Assembly (NCBI GenBank): GCA_005885555.1
Contig: VAWN01000100.1
Coordinates: forward strand, 70,481-134,480
Source: Actinomycetota bacterium
Lineage (GTDB): Bacteria > Actinomycetota > Actinomycetes > Mycobacteriales > Micromonosporaceae
Direction of reading: 5' to 3'
Length of the DNA: 64,000 bases
This document shows, piece by piece, positions 8,347-17,426 of this stretch; within the stretch, counting starts at the first letter, position 1; every line of letters begins with the position of its first letter. Made by a program: the position numbers and the translations under genes. The notes below the pieces were generated by a model. That model was not told where the DNA came from, searched no databases, and saw only the letters and a program-made list of their open reading frames with translations.

Positions 8347-9060
8347 ATGGTCGGTAGCGTGGGCGCCTCGCAACCTGCCTCGCAGTCTTCGGATCTTGGA
8401 CGCGTGTACCCCCCGCCGGGGGTGCCGGCGTCCAAGATCCCGGCCGAGGAGACGGTCCGGGCCGGGGGGACGGCGTCGGCCGAGGAGGCGGCGCGGCGCG
8501 GCGCGGGGCTGCTGCTCGCCGCGGGCGGCGGGCGGCGGTACGGGATGCCCAAGGCGCTCGTCGAGCGGGCCGGCCGGCTGCTCGTCGAGCACGCGGCGCA
8601 GGTCCTGCGGGCCGGCGGCTGCGACCCGGTCGTGGTGGTGCTCGGCGCGGCCGCGGACGAGGTACGGCGGCGGGCCGACCTGGCCGGCACGATCGTCGTG
8701 GACAACCCGGACTGGGCCGACGGTATGGGCTCCTCGCTGCGCGCCGGACTCGCCGCGCTGGCGTCGACCGGGGCGCCGGCGGCCACGGTACTGCTGGTGG
8801 ACACGCCGGGGATCACCGCGGCCGCGGTGCGCCGGGTCAGCGGGGCCGCCGACCCGCAGGACCTGCGCGCCGCCTCGTACCGAGGCCGGCAGGGGCATCC
8901 GGTGCTGCTCGGCCGGGCACACTGGGCCGGCGTGGCGGAACTGGCCGCAGGCGACGTTGGTGCCCGCCCGTACCTGGCGGCGCACGACGTCACCCTGATC
9001 CCCTGCGATGACGTGGCGAACGGGGCGGACATGGACCACCCGCCGGGCGCCGGAGCATAG
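8347..9060 (+). CDS. MobA/MocA-like nucleotidyltransferase for molybdenum cofactor
   Basis: 237 residues as drawn from the first ATG. The recognisable part begins near residue 53: LLLAAGGGRRYGMPKAL (56-71) is the nucleotide-binding loop of MobA/MocA-type transferases, and LLVDTPGIT near 150 corresponds to the metal-binding DxPG strand. These enzymes attach CMP or GMP to molybdopterin; the gene heads a cox-like molybdenum hydroxylase cluster, so cofactor tailoring for CoxL is the natural role. The first 50 residues have no counterpart in the family and cover a strong inverted repeat at 8391-8440, so the real start is probably further down (in-frame GTG at 8422, or a CTG nearer the domain). Ends 7 bases before the next gene. 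Confidence 0.8.
   Translation: MVGSVGASQPASQSSDLGRVYPPPGVPASKIPAEETVRAGGTASAEEAARRGAGLLLAAGGGRRYGMPKALVERAGRLLVEHAAQVLRAGGCDPVVVVLGAAADEVRRRADLAGTIVVDNPDWADGMGSSLRAGLAALASTGAPAATVLLVDTPGITAAAVRRVSGAADPQDLRAASYRGRQGHPVLLGRAHWAGVAELAAGDVGARPYLAAHDVTLIPCDDVANGADMDHPPGAGA
8391..8440. repeat. 13-bp perfect inverted repeat with nested hairpin
   Basis: GGATCTTGGACGC at 8391-8403 is matched exactly by its reverse complement at 8428-8440. The 24-base middle holds a second stem, ACCCCC (8408-8413) with GGGGGT (8418-8423). It lies between divergent genes and just in front of the recognisable domain of the nucleotidyltransferase, so it looks like an operator or a leader hairpin, not coding sequence. Confidence 0.75.
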
Positions 9061-9067
9061 TGGTCAG

Positions 9068-9928
9068 GTGGACTCCCCAGCGCAGCTCGCCCAGGCCCTG
9101 GCCGGCACCGGATACCTGGCCGACGCCGGGCTGGCCACCGCCGGGTACCTGGCGGTGAAGCTGCGCCGGCCGCTGTTCCTGGAGGGCGAGGCCGGGGTCG
9201 GCAAGACCGCGTTCGCGCAGGCGCTGGCCGAGGCGACCGGGGCGCACCTGGTCCGGTTGCAGTGCTACGAGGGGCTCGACGCCGCGCAGGCGCTCTACGA
9301 CTGGGACTTTCCGCGGCAGATGCTGCACCTGCGGGCGGTCACCGCGGCGCAGGCGCACCCGGACCCGGCGGCGCTGGAGGCGGGCCTGTACGACCGGCGG
9401 TTCCTCATCGCCCGGCCGCTGCTGCAGGCGTTGGAACTGCAGCCGTGTGTGCTGCTGGTCGACGAGATCGACCGGGCCGACGACGAGTTCGAGGCGTTCC
9501 TGCTGGAGGTGCTCGCCGACGCGGCGATCACCATTCCGGAGGTGGGCCGGATCGCCGCGGATACCCCGCCGCTGGCGGTGCTGACCAGCAACCGCACCCG
9601 CGAGGTGCACGACGCGCTGAAGCGGCGCTGCCTGTACCACTGGGTGGAGCATCCCGGCTTCGAGCGGGAGGTGGCGATCCTGCGCCGCCGGCTGCCGCGG
9701 CTGACCGGAGAACTGGCCGGGCAGGTCGCCACCGCCGCCGCCCGGATGCGCAAGCTGGACCTGATCAAACCGCCGGGGGTGGCCGAGTCGATCGACTGGG
9801 CGGCGGCGCTGTCCGCACTGGGTGCCCGGACGCTGGACCCGCAGACCGCCGCCGCCACCCTCGGCGCGGTGCTCAAGTACCGGGAGGACATCGACCGGGT
9901 GCGCGGCAGCGGAGTGCTCGAACCATGA
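9068..9928 (+). CDS. MoxR-family AAA+ ATPase (CoxD-like)
   Basis: 286 residues. Walker A GEAGVGKT (40-47), Walker B LLVDEIDRAD (129-138), sensor segment LTSNRTREVHDALKRRCLYHW and a helical lid identify a MoxR AAA+ ATPase. In cox clusters the CoxD ATPase works with the VWA protein CoxE to insert sulphur and copper or otherwise mature the molybdenum centre; the next gene here is that VWA protein. The GTG at 9068 is preferred since it lies 8 bases after the previous stop and homology starts soon after; no better ATG is in frame. The stop overlaps an ATG that is part of a duplicated start region (see repeat at 9923). Confidence 0.88.
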   Translation: MDSPAQLAQALAGTGYLADAGLATAGYLAVKLRRPLFLEGEAGVGKTAFAQALAEATGAHLVRLQCYEGLDAAQALYDWDFPRQMLHLRAVTAAQAHPDPAALEAGLYDRRFLIARPLLQALELQPCVLLVDEIDRADDEFEAFLLEVLADAAITIPEVGRIAADTPPLAVLTSNRTREVHDALKRRCLYHWVEHPGFEREVAILRRRLPRLTGELAGQVATAAARMRKLDLIKPPGVAESIDWAAALSALGARTLDPQTAAATLGAVLKYREDIDRVRGSGVLEP

Positions 9929-9955
9929 TCGAGGTCCTGCCATGATCGAGGTCCT
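9923..9955 (+). repeat. 16-bp exact tandem repeat (17-bp period) duplicating the coxE-like start
   Basis: CCATGATCGAGGTCCT occurs at 9923-9938 and again at 9940-9955. The first ATG overlaps the MoxR stop (ATGA) and reads only MIEVLP before a TGA that itself overlaps the second ATG (ATGA). The second copy is the real start of the VWA gene. The duplication thus inserted a six-codon mini-frame that keeps an unbroken stop-start chain between the two genes. Confidence 0.9.
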
Positions 9956-11033
9956 CGTCGGGTTCGCCGCCACGCTGCGCCACGCCGGGGTGGCGGCCAC
10001 CCGGGACCGGGTACCGGCGCTGCTGGCCGCCGCCGCCGAACTGGGTGCCGGCGACCCGGCCGGGGTGTACTGGGCCGGCCGGCTCACCCTGTGCAGCGAA
10101 CCGGACGACCTGCCGATCTACGACGCGGCGTTCGCGGCATACTTCGGCGGTACCCACCCGGCCGCCCCGCGCGGCCTGCCGATCAGCGTGACCCTGCCGC
10201 AGGTGTCCACGCCGTTCGCCGGCGGCACCGGCGCGGGCGACGACGAGCCGGCCGAGCTGTTCAGCCTCGCCGCGAGCCCGGTCGAGGTGCTGCGCCACCG
10301 CGACGTGGCCGAGCTGTCCACTGTGGAGCGTGACGAGGTGCGCCGGCTGGTGGCGCTGCTCGAACCGGCCACCGCGCCGCGGCGCAGCCGACGGTACCGG
10401 CCGGCCCGCCGGGGTACCGTCGACGTGCACCGCACCGTCCGGGCGGCGCTGCGGCAGGGCGGCGAGGCGACCCGGCTGGCCCGGCAGGACCGGCGCACCC
10501 GACCCCGCCGGCTGGTGCTGCTGCTGGACGTGTCCGGGTCGATGTCGCCGTACGCCGACGCGCTGCTGCGCTTCGGGCACGCCGCGGTGCGCCGCCGGCC
10601 GACGCTGACCGAGGTGTTCACCCTCGGTACCCGGCTGACCCGGGTGACCCGCGCGATGCGGCACCGCGACCCGGACGCCGCCCTGCGCGCGGCCGGCGCG
10701 GCGATCCCGGACTGGCACGGCGGCACCCGGCTGGCCGACTCGCTGCACGCCTTCCTGGACCGCTGGGGCCAGCGGGGCACCGCCCGCGGCGCGGTCGTCG
10801 TGGTGTGCAGCGACGGCTGGGAGTTCGGCGACCCGGCCGACCTCGCCGGGCAGCTGCACCGGCTGTCCCGGCTGGCGTACCGGCTGGTCTGGGTCAACCC
10901 GCACCGCGGCAAGCCCGGCTATGAACCGTTGGCCGGCGGGATGGCCGCGGCGCTGCCGTTTCTGGACGAGTTCGTCGCCGGGCACAGCCTGGCGGCGTTG
11001 CAGGACCTGGTCGGGGTGATCGCCCGTGCGTGA
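9942..11033 (+). CDS. VWA-domain protein, CoxE-like
   Basis: 363 residues. The C-terminal half is a von Willebrand A domain: LLLDVSGSMS carries the MIDAS DxSGS (196-200), with GGTRLADSLHAF and VVVCSDGWEFGD supplying the later metal ligands. The N-terminal half has the helical DUF58/CoxE-type layout with TPFAGGTGAGDDEPAELF. CoxE proteins act with a MoxR ATPase as a chaperone pair for molybdenum hydroxylases. Start at 9942, the second of two duplicated ATGs. Its end overlaps the XdhC-like gene by 8 bases, so translation is coupled. Confidence 0.85.
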   Translation: MIEVLVGFAATLRHAGVAATRDRVPALLAAAAELGAGDPAGVYWAGRLTLCSEPDDLPIYDAAFAAYFGGTHPAAPRGLPISVTLPQVSTPFAGGTGAGDDEPAELFSLAASPVEVLRHRDVAELSTVERDEVRRLVALLEPATAPRRSRRYRPARRGTVDVHRTVRAALRQGGEATRLARQDRRTRPRRLVLLLDVSGSMSPYADALLRFGHAAVRRRPTLTEVFTLGTRLTRVTRAMRHRDPDAALRAAGAAIPDWHGGTRLADSLHAFLDRWGQRGTARGAVVVVCSDGWEFGDPADLAGQLHRLSRLAYRLVWVNPHRGKPGYEPLAGGMAAALPFLDEFVAGHSLAALQDLVGVIARA

Positions 11034-12147
11034 CGTCCTTTCCGAGCTGACCGGCTGGTGGCGCGACGGCGAGCCGGTCGGCATGGGTACCGTCGTGGCG
11101 ACCTGGCGGTCGGCGCCCCGCCCGCCCGGCGCGGTGATGCTGGTCGGGCCGGACGGTTCGGCGGTGGGCAGCGTGTCCGGCGGCTGCGTCGAGGGCGCGG
11201 TGTACGAACAGGCCAAGGAGGTGGCCGCGACCGGTACCCCGGTGCTGCGGCGCTACGGGGTCAGCGACGAGGACGCGTTCGCGGTCGGGCTGACCTGTGG
11301 CGGGATCATCGACGTGTTCGTCGAGCGGGTCGACCGGGACAGCTTCCCGCAGCTGGGCGAGGTGGCCGCCGCCATCCGGGACGGTACCCCGGTCGCCGTG
11401 GTGACGTGTGTGGCGGGGGACGCGACGCGGTTGGGCCGGCGGCTGGTGGTGTGGACCGACCGGACGTCGGGCACGCTGGGCTCGACGCGGCTCGACGCGG
11501 CCGCGGCCGACGACTCGCGGGGCCTGCTGGCCGCCGGCCGCAGCGGCACCCTGCGGTACGGCCACGACGGGCAGCGCCGCGGCGACGAGCTGACCCTGTT
11601 CGTGGCCGCCTACGCTCCCCCACCCCGCATGATCGTTTTCGGGGCGATCGACTTCGCCGCCGCGGTCGCCCGCATCGGCACCTTCCTCGGGTACCGGGTC
11701 ACCGTCTGCGACGCGCGGCCGGTGTTCGCCACCGCCCGCCGGTTCCCCGACGCCGACGAGGTGGTCGTCGACTGGCCACACCGGTACCTGCGCGGCGAGG
11801 CCGACGCCGGGCGCATCGACGGCCGCACCGTGCTGTGCGTGCTGACCCACGACCCGAAGTTCGACGCGCCGCTGCTGGAGGTGGCGCTGCGCCTGGACGT
11901 GGCCTACGTCGGCGCGATGGGTTCCCGCCGTACCCACGACGAGCGGCGCGACCGGCTGCGCGAGGCCGGCCTGACCGGGGCGCAGCTCGCCCGGCTGTCC
12001 TCGCCGGTCGGCCTGGACCTCGGCGCGCGTACCCCGGAGGAGACCGCGGTCAGCATCGCCGCCGAGATCATCGCGGCCCGCTGGTCGGGTACCGGCCGCC
12101 GGCTGGCCGAGCTGTCCGGCCGCATCCACCACGAGATGACCGACTGA
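11026..12147 (+). CDS. XdhC/CoxI-family molybdenum enzyme maturation protein
   Basis: 373 residues. The N-terminal XdhC domain is marked by [18 protein letters not shown] and [14 protein letters not shown], and the C-terminal Rossmann domain by [18 protein letters not shown] and [23 protein letters not shown] segments. XdhC proteins bind and sulphurate molybdenum cofactor before its insertion into xanthine-dehydrogenase-type enzymes. The first Rossmann glycine motif reads GAIDFA where GAGxxA is usual, so nucleotide binding may differ. GTG start inside the end of the CoxE-like gene; there is then a 78-base gap before the structural genes, where a second promoter could sit. Confidence 0.87.
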   Translation: MRDVLSELTGWWRDGEPVGMGTVVATWRSAPRPPGAVMLVGPDGSAVGSVSGGCVEGAVYEQAKEVAATGTPVLRRYGVSDEDAFAVGLTCGGIIDVFVERVDRDSFPQLGEVAAAIRDGTPVAVVTCVAGDATRLGRRLVVWTDRTSGTLGSTRLDAAAADDSRGLLAAGRSGTLRYGHDGQRRGDELTLFVAAYAPPPRMIVFGAIDFAAAVARIGTFLGYRVTVCDARPVFATARRFPDADEVVVDWPHRYLRGEADAGRIDGRTVLCVLTHDPKFDAPLLEVALRLDVAYVGAMGSRRTHDERRDRLREAGLTGAQLARLSSPVGLDLGARTPEETAVSIAAEIIAARWSGTGRRLAELSGRIHHEMTD

Positions 12148-12225
12148 CCGCCGTCCCCCTTGCGATCCACTCCGGGAAGGGATTGGCTGGAGGGCACCGA
12201 ACTCCCTTTCTCGCCGGGAGGCATG

Positions 12226-12828
12226 ATGGCGCGAATCAGCATCACTGTCGACGGCGTCCGGTACGACGACGATGTCGAACCCCGTACCCTGCTCGTGTAC
12301 CACTTGCGCGAGCAGCTCGGCAAGGTCGGCACGGTGGTCGGCTGCGACACCAGTAACTGCGGGGCATGTACCGTCCTGATGTCCGATCCGGACGGCCGGC
12401 TGGTCGGCGTGAAAAGCTGCGCCGTGCTCGCCGTGCAGGCCGACGGCCGCCAGGTGGTCACCATCGAGGGCCTGGCCGGGCCGGACAACACGCTGCACCC
12501 GGTCCAGAAGGCGTTCCACGAGCGGCACGCGCTGCAGTGCGGCTTCTGCACACCCGGCATGATCATGGCCGCGGTGGACCTGCTCACCGACAACCCCGAC
12601 CCGTCCGACGCGCAGATCCGCGAAGGGCTGGAGGGCAACCTGTGCCGCTGCACCGGGTACCAGAACATCGTGCGGGCCGTCCGCGACGCGGCGCGGGACC
12701 TGCGCGAGGCCGGCCGGTCCGCGGCGCCGGCGGCGCCGACCCCGCTGGCCGGGGAGGACGAAACGCCCGACTCGGGGCTGCCCCGCGAGCAGGTGCCCGA
12801 CGAAGTCATCCCCCAGCCGGTGCCGTGA
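12226..12828 (+). CDS. coxS: Molybdenum hydroxylase small subunit, two [2Fe-2S] clusters (CoxS-like)
   Basis: 200 residues. A plant-type ferredoxin domain holds C40-x4-C45-x2-C48 with C65, and the second all-helical cluster domain holds C105-G-F-C108 and C140-R-C142-TGY, the exact CxxC-x31-CxC spacing of the family. Electrons pass from the molybdenum site through these clusters to FAD on CoxM. The C-terminus has an extra 40-residue Pro/Ala/Asp-rich tail not needed for clusters. The second of two adjacent ATGs is chosen because GGGAGG at 12216-12221 is too close to the first. Followed after 10 bases by coxL. Confidence 0.93.
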   Translation: MARISITVDGVRYDDDVEPRTLLVYHLREQLGKVGTVVGCDTSNCGACTVLMSDPDGRLVGVKSCAVLAVQADGRQVVTIEGLAGPDNTLHPVQKAFHERHALQCGFCTPGMIMAAVDLLTDNPDPSDAQIREGLEGNLCRCTGYQNIVRAVRDAARDLREAGRSAAPAAPTPLAGEDETPDSGLPREQVPDEVIPQPVP

Positions 12829-12838
12829 GGAGCGCGCG

Positions 12839-15226
12839 ATGACTGTAACGGCAGAGGTCGGCGCGCCCCGGCGGCGCAAGGAGGACGCCCGGCTGATCAC
12901 CGGTCGCACCATGTGGACCGAGAACATCACCCTGCCCGGCATGCTGCACCTGGCGATCCTGCGCAGCCCCATGGCGCACGCCCGGATCACCCGGATCGAC
13001 TGCGCGCCGGCGCTGGGCCAGCCGGGCGTGGTGGCCGCGTTCAGCGGCCGCGACGTGGCCGACGTGCAGGGCAGCCTGCCCTGCGCGTGGCTGGTCACCG
13101 AGGACATCGTCCATCCGGACCACCCACCGCTGGCCGTGGACGAGGTCCGGCACGTCGGCGAGGCGGTCGCCGTGGTGGCCGCCCGGTCGCGGGCCGCGGC
13201 GCTGGACGCGCTGGCCGCGGTCGAGGTCGACTACGAGCCGCTGCCGGTGGTGCTCGACCTGGAGCAGGCGCTGGCCGAGGGCGCCGATCTGGTACACGCC
13301 GACAAGGGCACCAACCGCAGCTACGACTGGGTGTTCGACTCGGGCGCCGCGGGCACCGGCGGGTCGGTGGACGAGGCGCTCGCGTCGGCCGAGGTCGTGA
13401 TCAGGCGACGGTACCGGCAGCAGCGGCTGATCCCCGCCTTCATGGAACCGCGCAGCGTGGTGGTCGACCCGACCGGCGACCAGTACAGCATCTGGTCGGC
13501 CACGCAGATCCCGCACATCCTGCGGTTCCTGGTGTCCGTCGTCACCGGTACCCCGGAGCAGAAGGTGCGCGTGGTGGCCCCCGACGTCGGCGGCGGCTTC
13601 GGCGGCAAGCTGCAGGTCACCCCGGAGGAGCTGATCTGCTTCGTGGCGGCCAGGCGGCTCGGCAAGCCGGTCAAGTACACCGAGTCCCGCGCGGACAGCC
13701 TGGTCTCCGCCCACCACGGCCGCGACATGATCCAGGACCTGGAGCTGGCCGCCCGGCGTGACGGCACGGTGCTGGGCCTCAAGGTGCACCTGACCGCGAA
13801 CATGGGCGCCTACCTGGGTCTGGTCACCCCGGGCATCCCGCTGCTGGGCGCGTTCATGTACAACGGCATCTACAAGTTCCCGGCCTACCGGTTCGAGTGC
13901 ACCGGCGTGTTCACCAACACGGTGATCACCGACGCCTACCGTGGCGCCGGCCGGCCGGAGGCCACCTACGCCATCGAGCGGCTGATGGACGAGCTGGCCG
14001 TGGAGCTCAACCTGGACCCGATCGAGGTACGGCGGCGCAACTGGATCCGCGCCGAGGAGTTCCCGTTCACCACGGTGGCCGGGCTGACCTACGACTCCGG
14101 CGACTACGCGGCAGCCACCGACCGGGCGCTGGCCCTGCTCGGGTACGACGAGCTGCGCCGGGAGCAGGCCCAGCGGCGGGAGGCCGGCGACCCGGTGCAG
14201 CTGGGCATCGGCGTGTCGACCTACACGGAGATGTGCGGGCTGGCGCCGTCGCGGGTACTCGGTTCGCTGCGCTACGGCGCCGGCGGCTGGGAGTCGGCGA
14301 TGGTCCGGGTGCTGCCCACCGGCAAGGTCGAGGTGGTCACCGGTACCTCCCCGCACGGCCAGGGACACGAGACGGCGTGGAGCCAGATCGTGGCCGACGA
14401 GCTGGGCGTACCGTTCGACGACGTCGAGGTGCTGCACGGCGACACCCGCAGCTCCTACAAGGGGCTGGACACCTACGGGTCGCGCTCGCTCGCGGTCGGC
14501 GGGATCGCCCTGTACCAGGCCTGCCAGAAGGTCGTCGAGAAGGCCAAGCCGATCGCCGCGCGGCTGCTCGAATGCGACCCGGCCGACCTGGAGTTCACCG
14601 GCGGCCGCTTCCAGGTGCGCGGGCACCCCGACGGCGGCAAGACCATCGCCGACTGTTCGCTGGCCGTGTTCACCTCGCACGACCTGCCCGACGGAGTCGA
14701 ACCGACGCTGGACGCCGACGCCGTCTACGACCCGGTCAACTTCTCCTTCCCGCACGGCAGCCACCTGTGCGCGGTGGAGGTGGACACCCAGACCGGCCGG
14801 GTCGACGTGCGCTCGTACGTGGCCGTCGACGACGTCGGCAAGGCGGTCAACCCGTTGATCGTCGAGGGTCAGGTACACGGCGGGGTGGTGCAGGGCATCG
14901 CCCAGGCGCTGTTCGAGGAGGCCGTCTACGACGGCGACGGCAACCTGCTGTCCGGCACGTTCGTCGACTACACCCTGCCGTCCGCGGCCGACCTGCCGGA
15001 CCTGGTGACCGACCGGACGGAGAGCCCGGCGCCGGGGCACCCGCTGGGCGCCAAGGGGGTCGGTGAGGCGGGCACGATCGCCGCCACACCGGCCGTGGTC
15101 AACGCGGTCGTCGACGCGCTGCGCCACCGCGGGGTCAGCGACATCCAGATGCCGTGCACGCCCGAACGGGTGTGGCAGGCGCTGCAGAGCGCCTCGCGGA
15201 GCGACCAGCAGGGAGGCGGGTCATGA
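12839..15226 (+). CDS. coxL: Form II CO-dehydrogenase-like molybdopterin subunit (CoxL-like)
   Basis: 795 residues, normal for the large subunit of the xanthine oxidase family. Molybdopterin-binding segments are clear: GGGFGGK near 260, AYRGAGR at 366-372, the Gln-containing [11 protein letters not shown] loop, and the catalytic base Glu743 in [10 protein letters not shown]. The active-site loop is AYRGAGR; true (form I) CO dehydrogenases carry AYxCSFR with the copper-binding cysteine, so this is a form II enzyme of unsettled substrate (purine, aldehyde or aromatic hydroxylation are possible). Gene order S-L-M-G differs from the M-S-L order of form I operons. GAGGAG precedes the ATG; the stop overlaps the coxM start (ATGA). 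Confidence 0.92.
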   Translation: MTVTAEVGAPRRRKEDARLITGRTMWTENITLPGMLHLAILRSPMAHARITRIDCAPALGQPGVVAAFSGRDVADVQGSLPCAWLVTEDIVHPDHPPLAVDEVRHVGEAVAVVAARSRAAALDALAAVEVDYEPLPVVLDLEQALAEGADLVHADKGTNRSYDWVFDSGAAGTGGSVDEALASAEVVIRRRYRQQRLIPAFMEPRSVVVDPTGDQYSIWSATQIPHILRFLVSVVTGTPEQKVRVVAPDVGGGFGGKLQVTPEELICFVAARRLGKPVKYTESRADSLVSAHHGRDMIQDLELAARRDGTVLGLKVHLTANMGAYLGLVTPGIPLLGAFMYNGIYKFPAYRFECTGVFTNTVITDAYRGAGRPEATYAIERLMDELAVELNLDPIEVRRRNWIRAEEFPFTTVAGLTYDSGDYAAATDRALALLGYDELRREQAQRREAGDPVQLGIGVSTYTEMCGLAPSRVLGSLRYGAGGWESAMVRVLPTGKVEVVTGTSPHGQGHETAWSQIVADELGVPFDDVEVLHGDTRSSYKGLDTYGSRSLAVGGIALYQACQKVVEKAKPIAARLLECDPADLEFTGGRFQVRGHPDGGKTIADCSLAVFTSHDLPDGVEPTLDADAVYDPVNFSFPHGSHLCAVEVDTQTGRVDVRSYVAVDDVGKAVNPLIVEGQVHGGVVQGIAQALFEEAVYDGDGNLLSGTFVDYTLPSAADLPDLVTDRTESPAPGHPLGAKGVGEAGTIAATPAVVNAVVDALRHRGVSDIQMPCTPERVWQALQSASRSDQQGGGS

Positions 15227-16053
15227 TCCCGGCAGCGGTGGAGTACACCCGACCGTCCACTGTGGACGCTGCGATCGAGGTGCTGGCCGACGAGGACGCG
15301 AAGGTACTGGCCGGCGGGCAGAGCCTGATCCCGCTGCTGCGGCTGCGGCTTTCCGCCCCGACGGTGCTGGTCGACCTCGGCGCGCTGGCCGACCTGCGCG
15401 GGGTACGCCAAGACGGCGACGACCTCGTGATCGGCGCGATGACCACCTACGACGCGATCCTGCGCGACCCGCTGGTCGGGCGGTACGCGCCGCTGCTGGC
15501 CGCCGCCACCCAAACCGTGGGCGACCGGCAGGTACGGCACCTGGGCACCATCGGCGGCTCGCTGGCACACGCCGACCCGGCCGGTGACCTGCCGGCCGTG
15601 TCGCTGGCGCTGGACGCCACCATGGAGGTCACCGGCGCGTCGGGCACCCGGTCGGTACCGGCGACGGAGTTCTTCGTCGACTACCTCACCACCGCCCTCG
15701 CGCCCGGAGAGCTGCTCACCGCGGTCCGGGTTCCGAACAACCGGGTGGCCCAGGGCTGGGCGCTGGTCGGCGTCGCGGCCCTGTGCCGGCGGGACAACGG
15801 CAACATCGCCGACATCCGGGTGGCGCTGGCCAACATGGCGCCCACCCCGGTGCGGGCCACCGCGGTGGAGACCGCGCTGACCGGTGCGCAGGCGCACCAC
15901 ACCGCGATAATCCCGGCGTGCGACCGGGCCGCGGAGGGCACCAGCCCGGCCGACGACCTGTCCGCCTCCGCCGGGTACCGCCGGCACCTGGCCTGCGTGC
16001 TCACCAAGCGCGCGATCACCGGATGCATCGCGGGTTACGTCGATGAAACTTGA
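15223..16053 (+). CDS. coxM: Molybdenum hydroxylase FAD subunit (CoxM-like)
   Basis: 276 residues. FAD-binding motifs AGGQSLIPLL (30-39) and TIGGSLAHADPA (109-120) are canonical for the medium subunit, and ASAGYRRHLACVL near the end is the conserved closing helix. It passes electrons from the iron-sulphur subunit to a quinone or other acceptor. ATG at 15223 overlaps the coxL stop and has GGGAGG upstream. The last 11 bases overlap the coxG-like gene. One TCCACTGTGGA palindrome lies in codons for PSTVD near its start. Confidence 0.92.
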   Translation: MIPAAVEYTRPSTVDAAIEVLADEDAKVLAGGQSLIPLLRLRLSAPTVLVDLGALADLRGVRQDGDDLVIGAMTTYDAILRDPLVGRYAPLLAAATQTVGDRQVRHLGTIGGSLAHADPAGDLPAVSLALDATMEVTGASGTRSVPATEFFVDYLTTALAPGELLTAVRVPNNRVAQGWALVGVAALCRRDNGNIADIRVALANMAPTPVRATAVETALTGAQAHHTAIIPACDRAAEGTSPADDLSASAGYRRHLACVLTKRAITGCIAGYVDET

Positions 16054-16795
16054 GCACAGCTTCACCGTGCCGGTACCGGTCGACGAGGCCTGGCAGGTGC
16101 TGCTCGACCTGCCCCGGGTCGCGCCGTGTATGCCGGGGGCCACGCTGACCGGCCAGGACGGCGACACGTTCACCGGCACGGTGAAGGTCAAGCTCGGCCC
16201 GATCGGGCTGACCTACCAGGGCAAGGGCCGCTTCGTCGAGCACGACGAGGCGGCCCACCGGGTGGTCATCGAGGCCAGCGGCCGGGACACCCGCTCGGCC
16301 GGCACCGCGGCGGCCACGGTCACCGCGACCCTGGTACCCGAGGGCGACGCGACCCGGGCGCAGGTCGTCACCGACCTGACCGTGACCGGCCGCCCGGCCC
16401 AGTTCGGCCGCGGCATGATCAGCGAGGTCGGCGGCAAGCTCATCGACCAGTTCGCCGGCCGCCTGGCCGACACGCTGACCGGCCCGGGCGGGCCGCCCGC
16501 CGCGGCATCGGCCGAGACAGTGGCGGCCGAGACGGTGGCGGCCGCCCACGCCACGGCATCCGCCCACGCCACCGCACCGGCCGGGCCGCAGGCTTCGGCA
16601 CCGGCCGGCGCGGCACGGTCCGCCGACGAGGCGCGGCCGGAAACCCGGCCGGAGCCGGCGCCGCCCGCCGAGGCCGAACCGATCGACCTGCTGCGCCTGA
16701 CCGGAAGCACCGCGAGCGCGCGCCGCCTGGCCGGCTTCGCGCTGGGCGCGGTACTCCTGCTGCTGTTCTGGCGGTTGCTGCGCCGCCGCCACTGA
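16043..16795 (+). CDS. coxG: CoxG-like SRPBCC protein with a C-terminal membrane anchor
   Basis: 250 residues. The first 145 are a CoxG/SRPBCC domain (MKLEHSFTVPVPVDEAWQVL, CMPGATL, TYQGKGRF). A 75-residue Ala/Pro/Glu linker follows, carrying internal repeats (AETVAAETVAA, HATASAHATA), then one hydrophobic helix at about 228-245 and an RRRH tail. CoxG proteins help place the mature enzyme at the membrane, so the anchor could recruit CoxSLM to the respiratory chain. The start lies inside the end of coxM. The stop codon is part of an exact 17-bp tandem duplication. Confidence 0.88.
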   Translation: MKLEHSFTVPVPVDEAWQVLLDLPRVAPCMPGATLTGQDGDTFTGTVKVKLGPIGLTYQGKGRFVEHDEAAHRVVIEASGRDTRSAGTAAATVTATLVPEGDATRAQVVTDLTVTGRPAQFGRGMISEVGGKLIDQFAGRLADTLTGPGGPPAAASAETVAAETVAAAHATASAHATAPAGPQASAPAGAARSADEARPETRPEPAPPAEAEPIDLLRLTGSTASARRLAGFALGAVLLLLFWRLLRRRH

Positions 16796-16813
16796 CGCGC
16801 CGCCGCCACTGAC
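16780..16813 (+). repeat. Exact 17-bp tandem duplication over the coxG stop codon
   Basis: GCGCCGCCGCCACTGAC is present at 16780-16796 and again at 16797-16813 without a mismatch. The first copy encodes the end of the CoxG-like protein including its TGA; the second lies just outside the gene. Fits recent slippage or unequal repair. Confidence 0.92.
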
Positions 16814-16832
16814 GCCCGGCGCAGCACGGCCG

Positions 16833-17333
16833 TTACGGTTCGGCGACCGGCGCGACGCCGACGGTGTGCTGGAGCCCGACCATGAACTCCAGCGCCAGCG
16901 GTGCATCCCAGGTGCGCTGGCCCACCACCCCGTCCGCGGTGATGCCCGCCCAGGTCTGGAACGCGCGTACCGCCGCCGCGGTGTTCGGGCCGAAGATGCC
17001 GTCCACGCCCTGCGGGGTGGTCTCCCACAGGCCGAAGGCGCCGAGGGTGAGGATCCGCTGCAGGCTGCGTACCGCCTCGCCGCGGGAACCCTGCCGCAGC
17101 ACCGGCATCGGGTTGCCGTCGGGCAGCGCCTTCCAGGTCGCCTCGTCGACGACACCGGTCTGCGGCAGGCCCTGCGACTGCTGGAACTCCTTGGTCGCGG
17201 TCTCGGTCAGCGGCCCGTAGACGCCGTCGACCGCGAGGGTGGTGTCAGGGGTACGGCGCAGTGCCCGCTGCGCCTGGGATACGGCCTCGCCGCTGTCGCC
17301 GGGACCTACGGTGGGCTGTCCGTCGTTGGCCAT
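16833..17333 (-). CDS. Cytoplasmic protein with two peptidoglycan-binding (PG_binding_1) repeats
   Basis: 166 residues and two tandem PG_binding_1 units: about 14-72 (VSQAQRALRR, VDGVYGPLTETATKEFQQSQGL, VVDEATWKAL) and about 80-147 (VRSLQRILTL, VDGIFGPNTAAAVRAFQTWAGI, VVGQRTWDA). Such repeats usually bind peptidoglycan, yet there is no signal peptide or lipobox, so export would need another route or the protein works inside the cell. A short C-terminal extension ends VAPVAEP. Monocistronic, converging with coxG and followed by the permease on the same strand only after a promoter-sized gap. Confidence 0.85.
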   Translation of the reverse strand: MANDGQPTVGPGDSGEAVSQAQRALRRTPDTTLAVDGVYGPLTETATKEFQQSQGLPQTGVVDEATWKALPDGNPMPVLRQGSRGEAVRSLQRILTLGAFGLWETTPQGVDGIFGPNTAAAVRAFQTWAGITADGVVGQRTWDAPLALEFMVGLQHTVGVAPVAEP

Positions 17334-17426
17334 CGGGGTGCCCCTTTCGGCGGGGTGTGGCTGATCCGGACGACCCCGATGTTTCTCGGCGGCCTGGTCG
17401 GGGTCAATCCGGATCGCGCCATGTGC

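Noticed and set aside
12839..15226. Calling the enzyme a true aerobic CO dehydrogenase
   Set aside because: The loop is AYRGAGR and lacks the copper-ligand cysteine of form I; only the form II label is supported.
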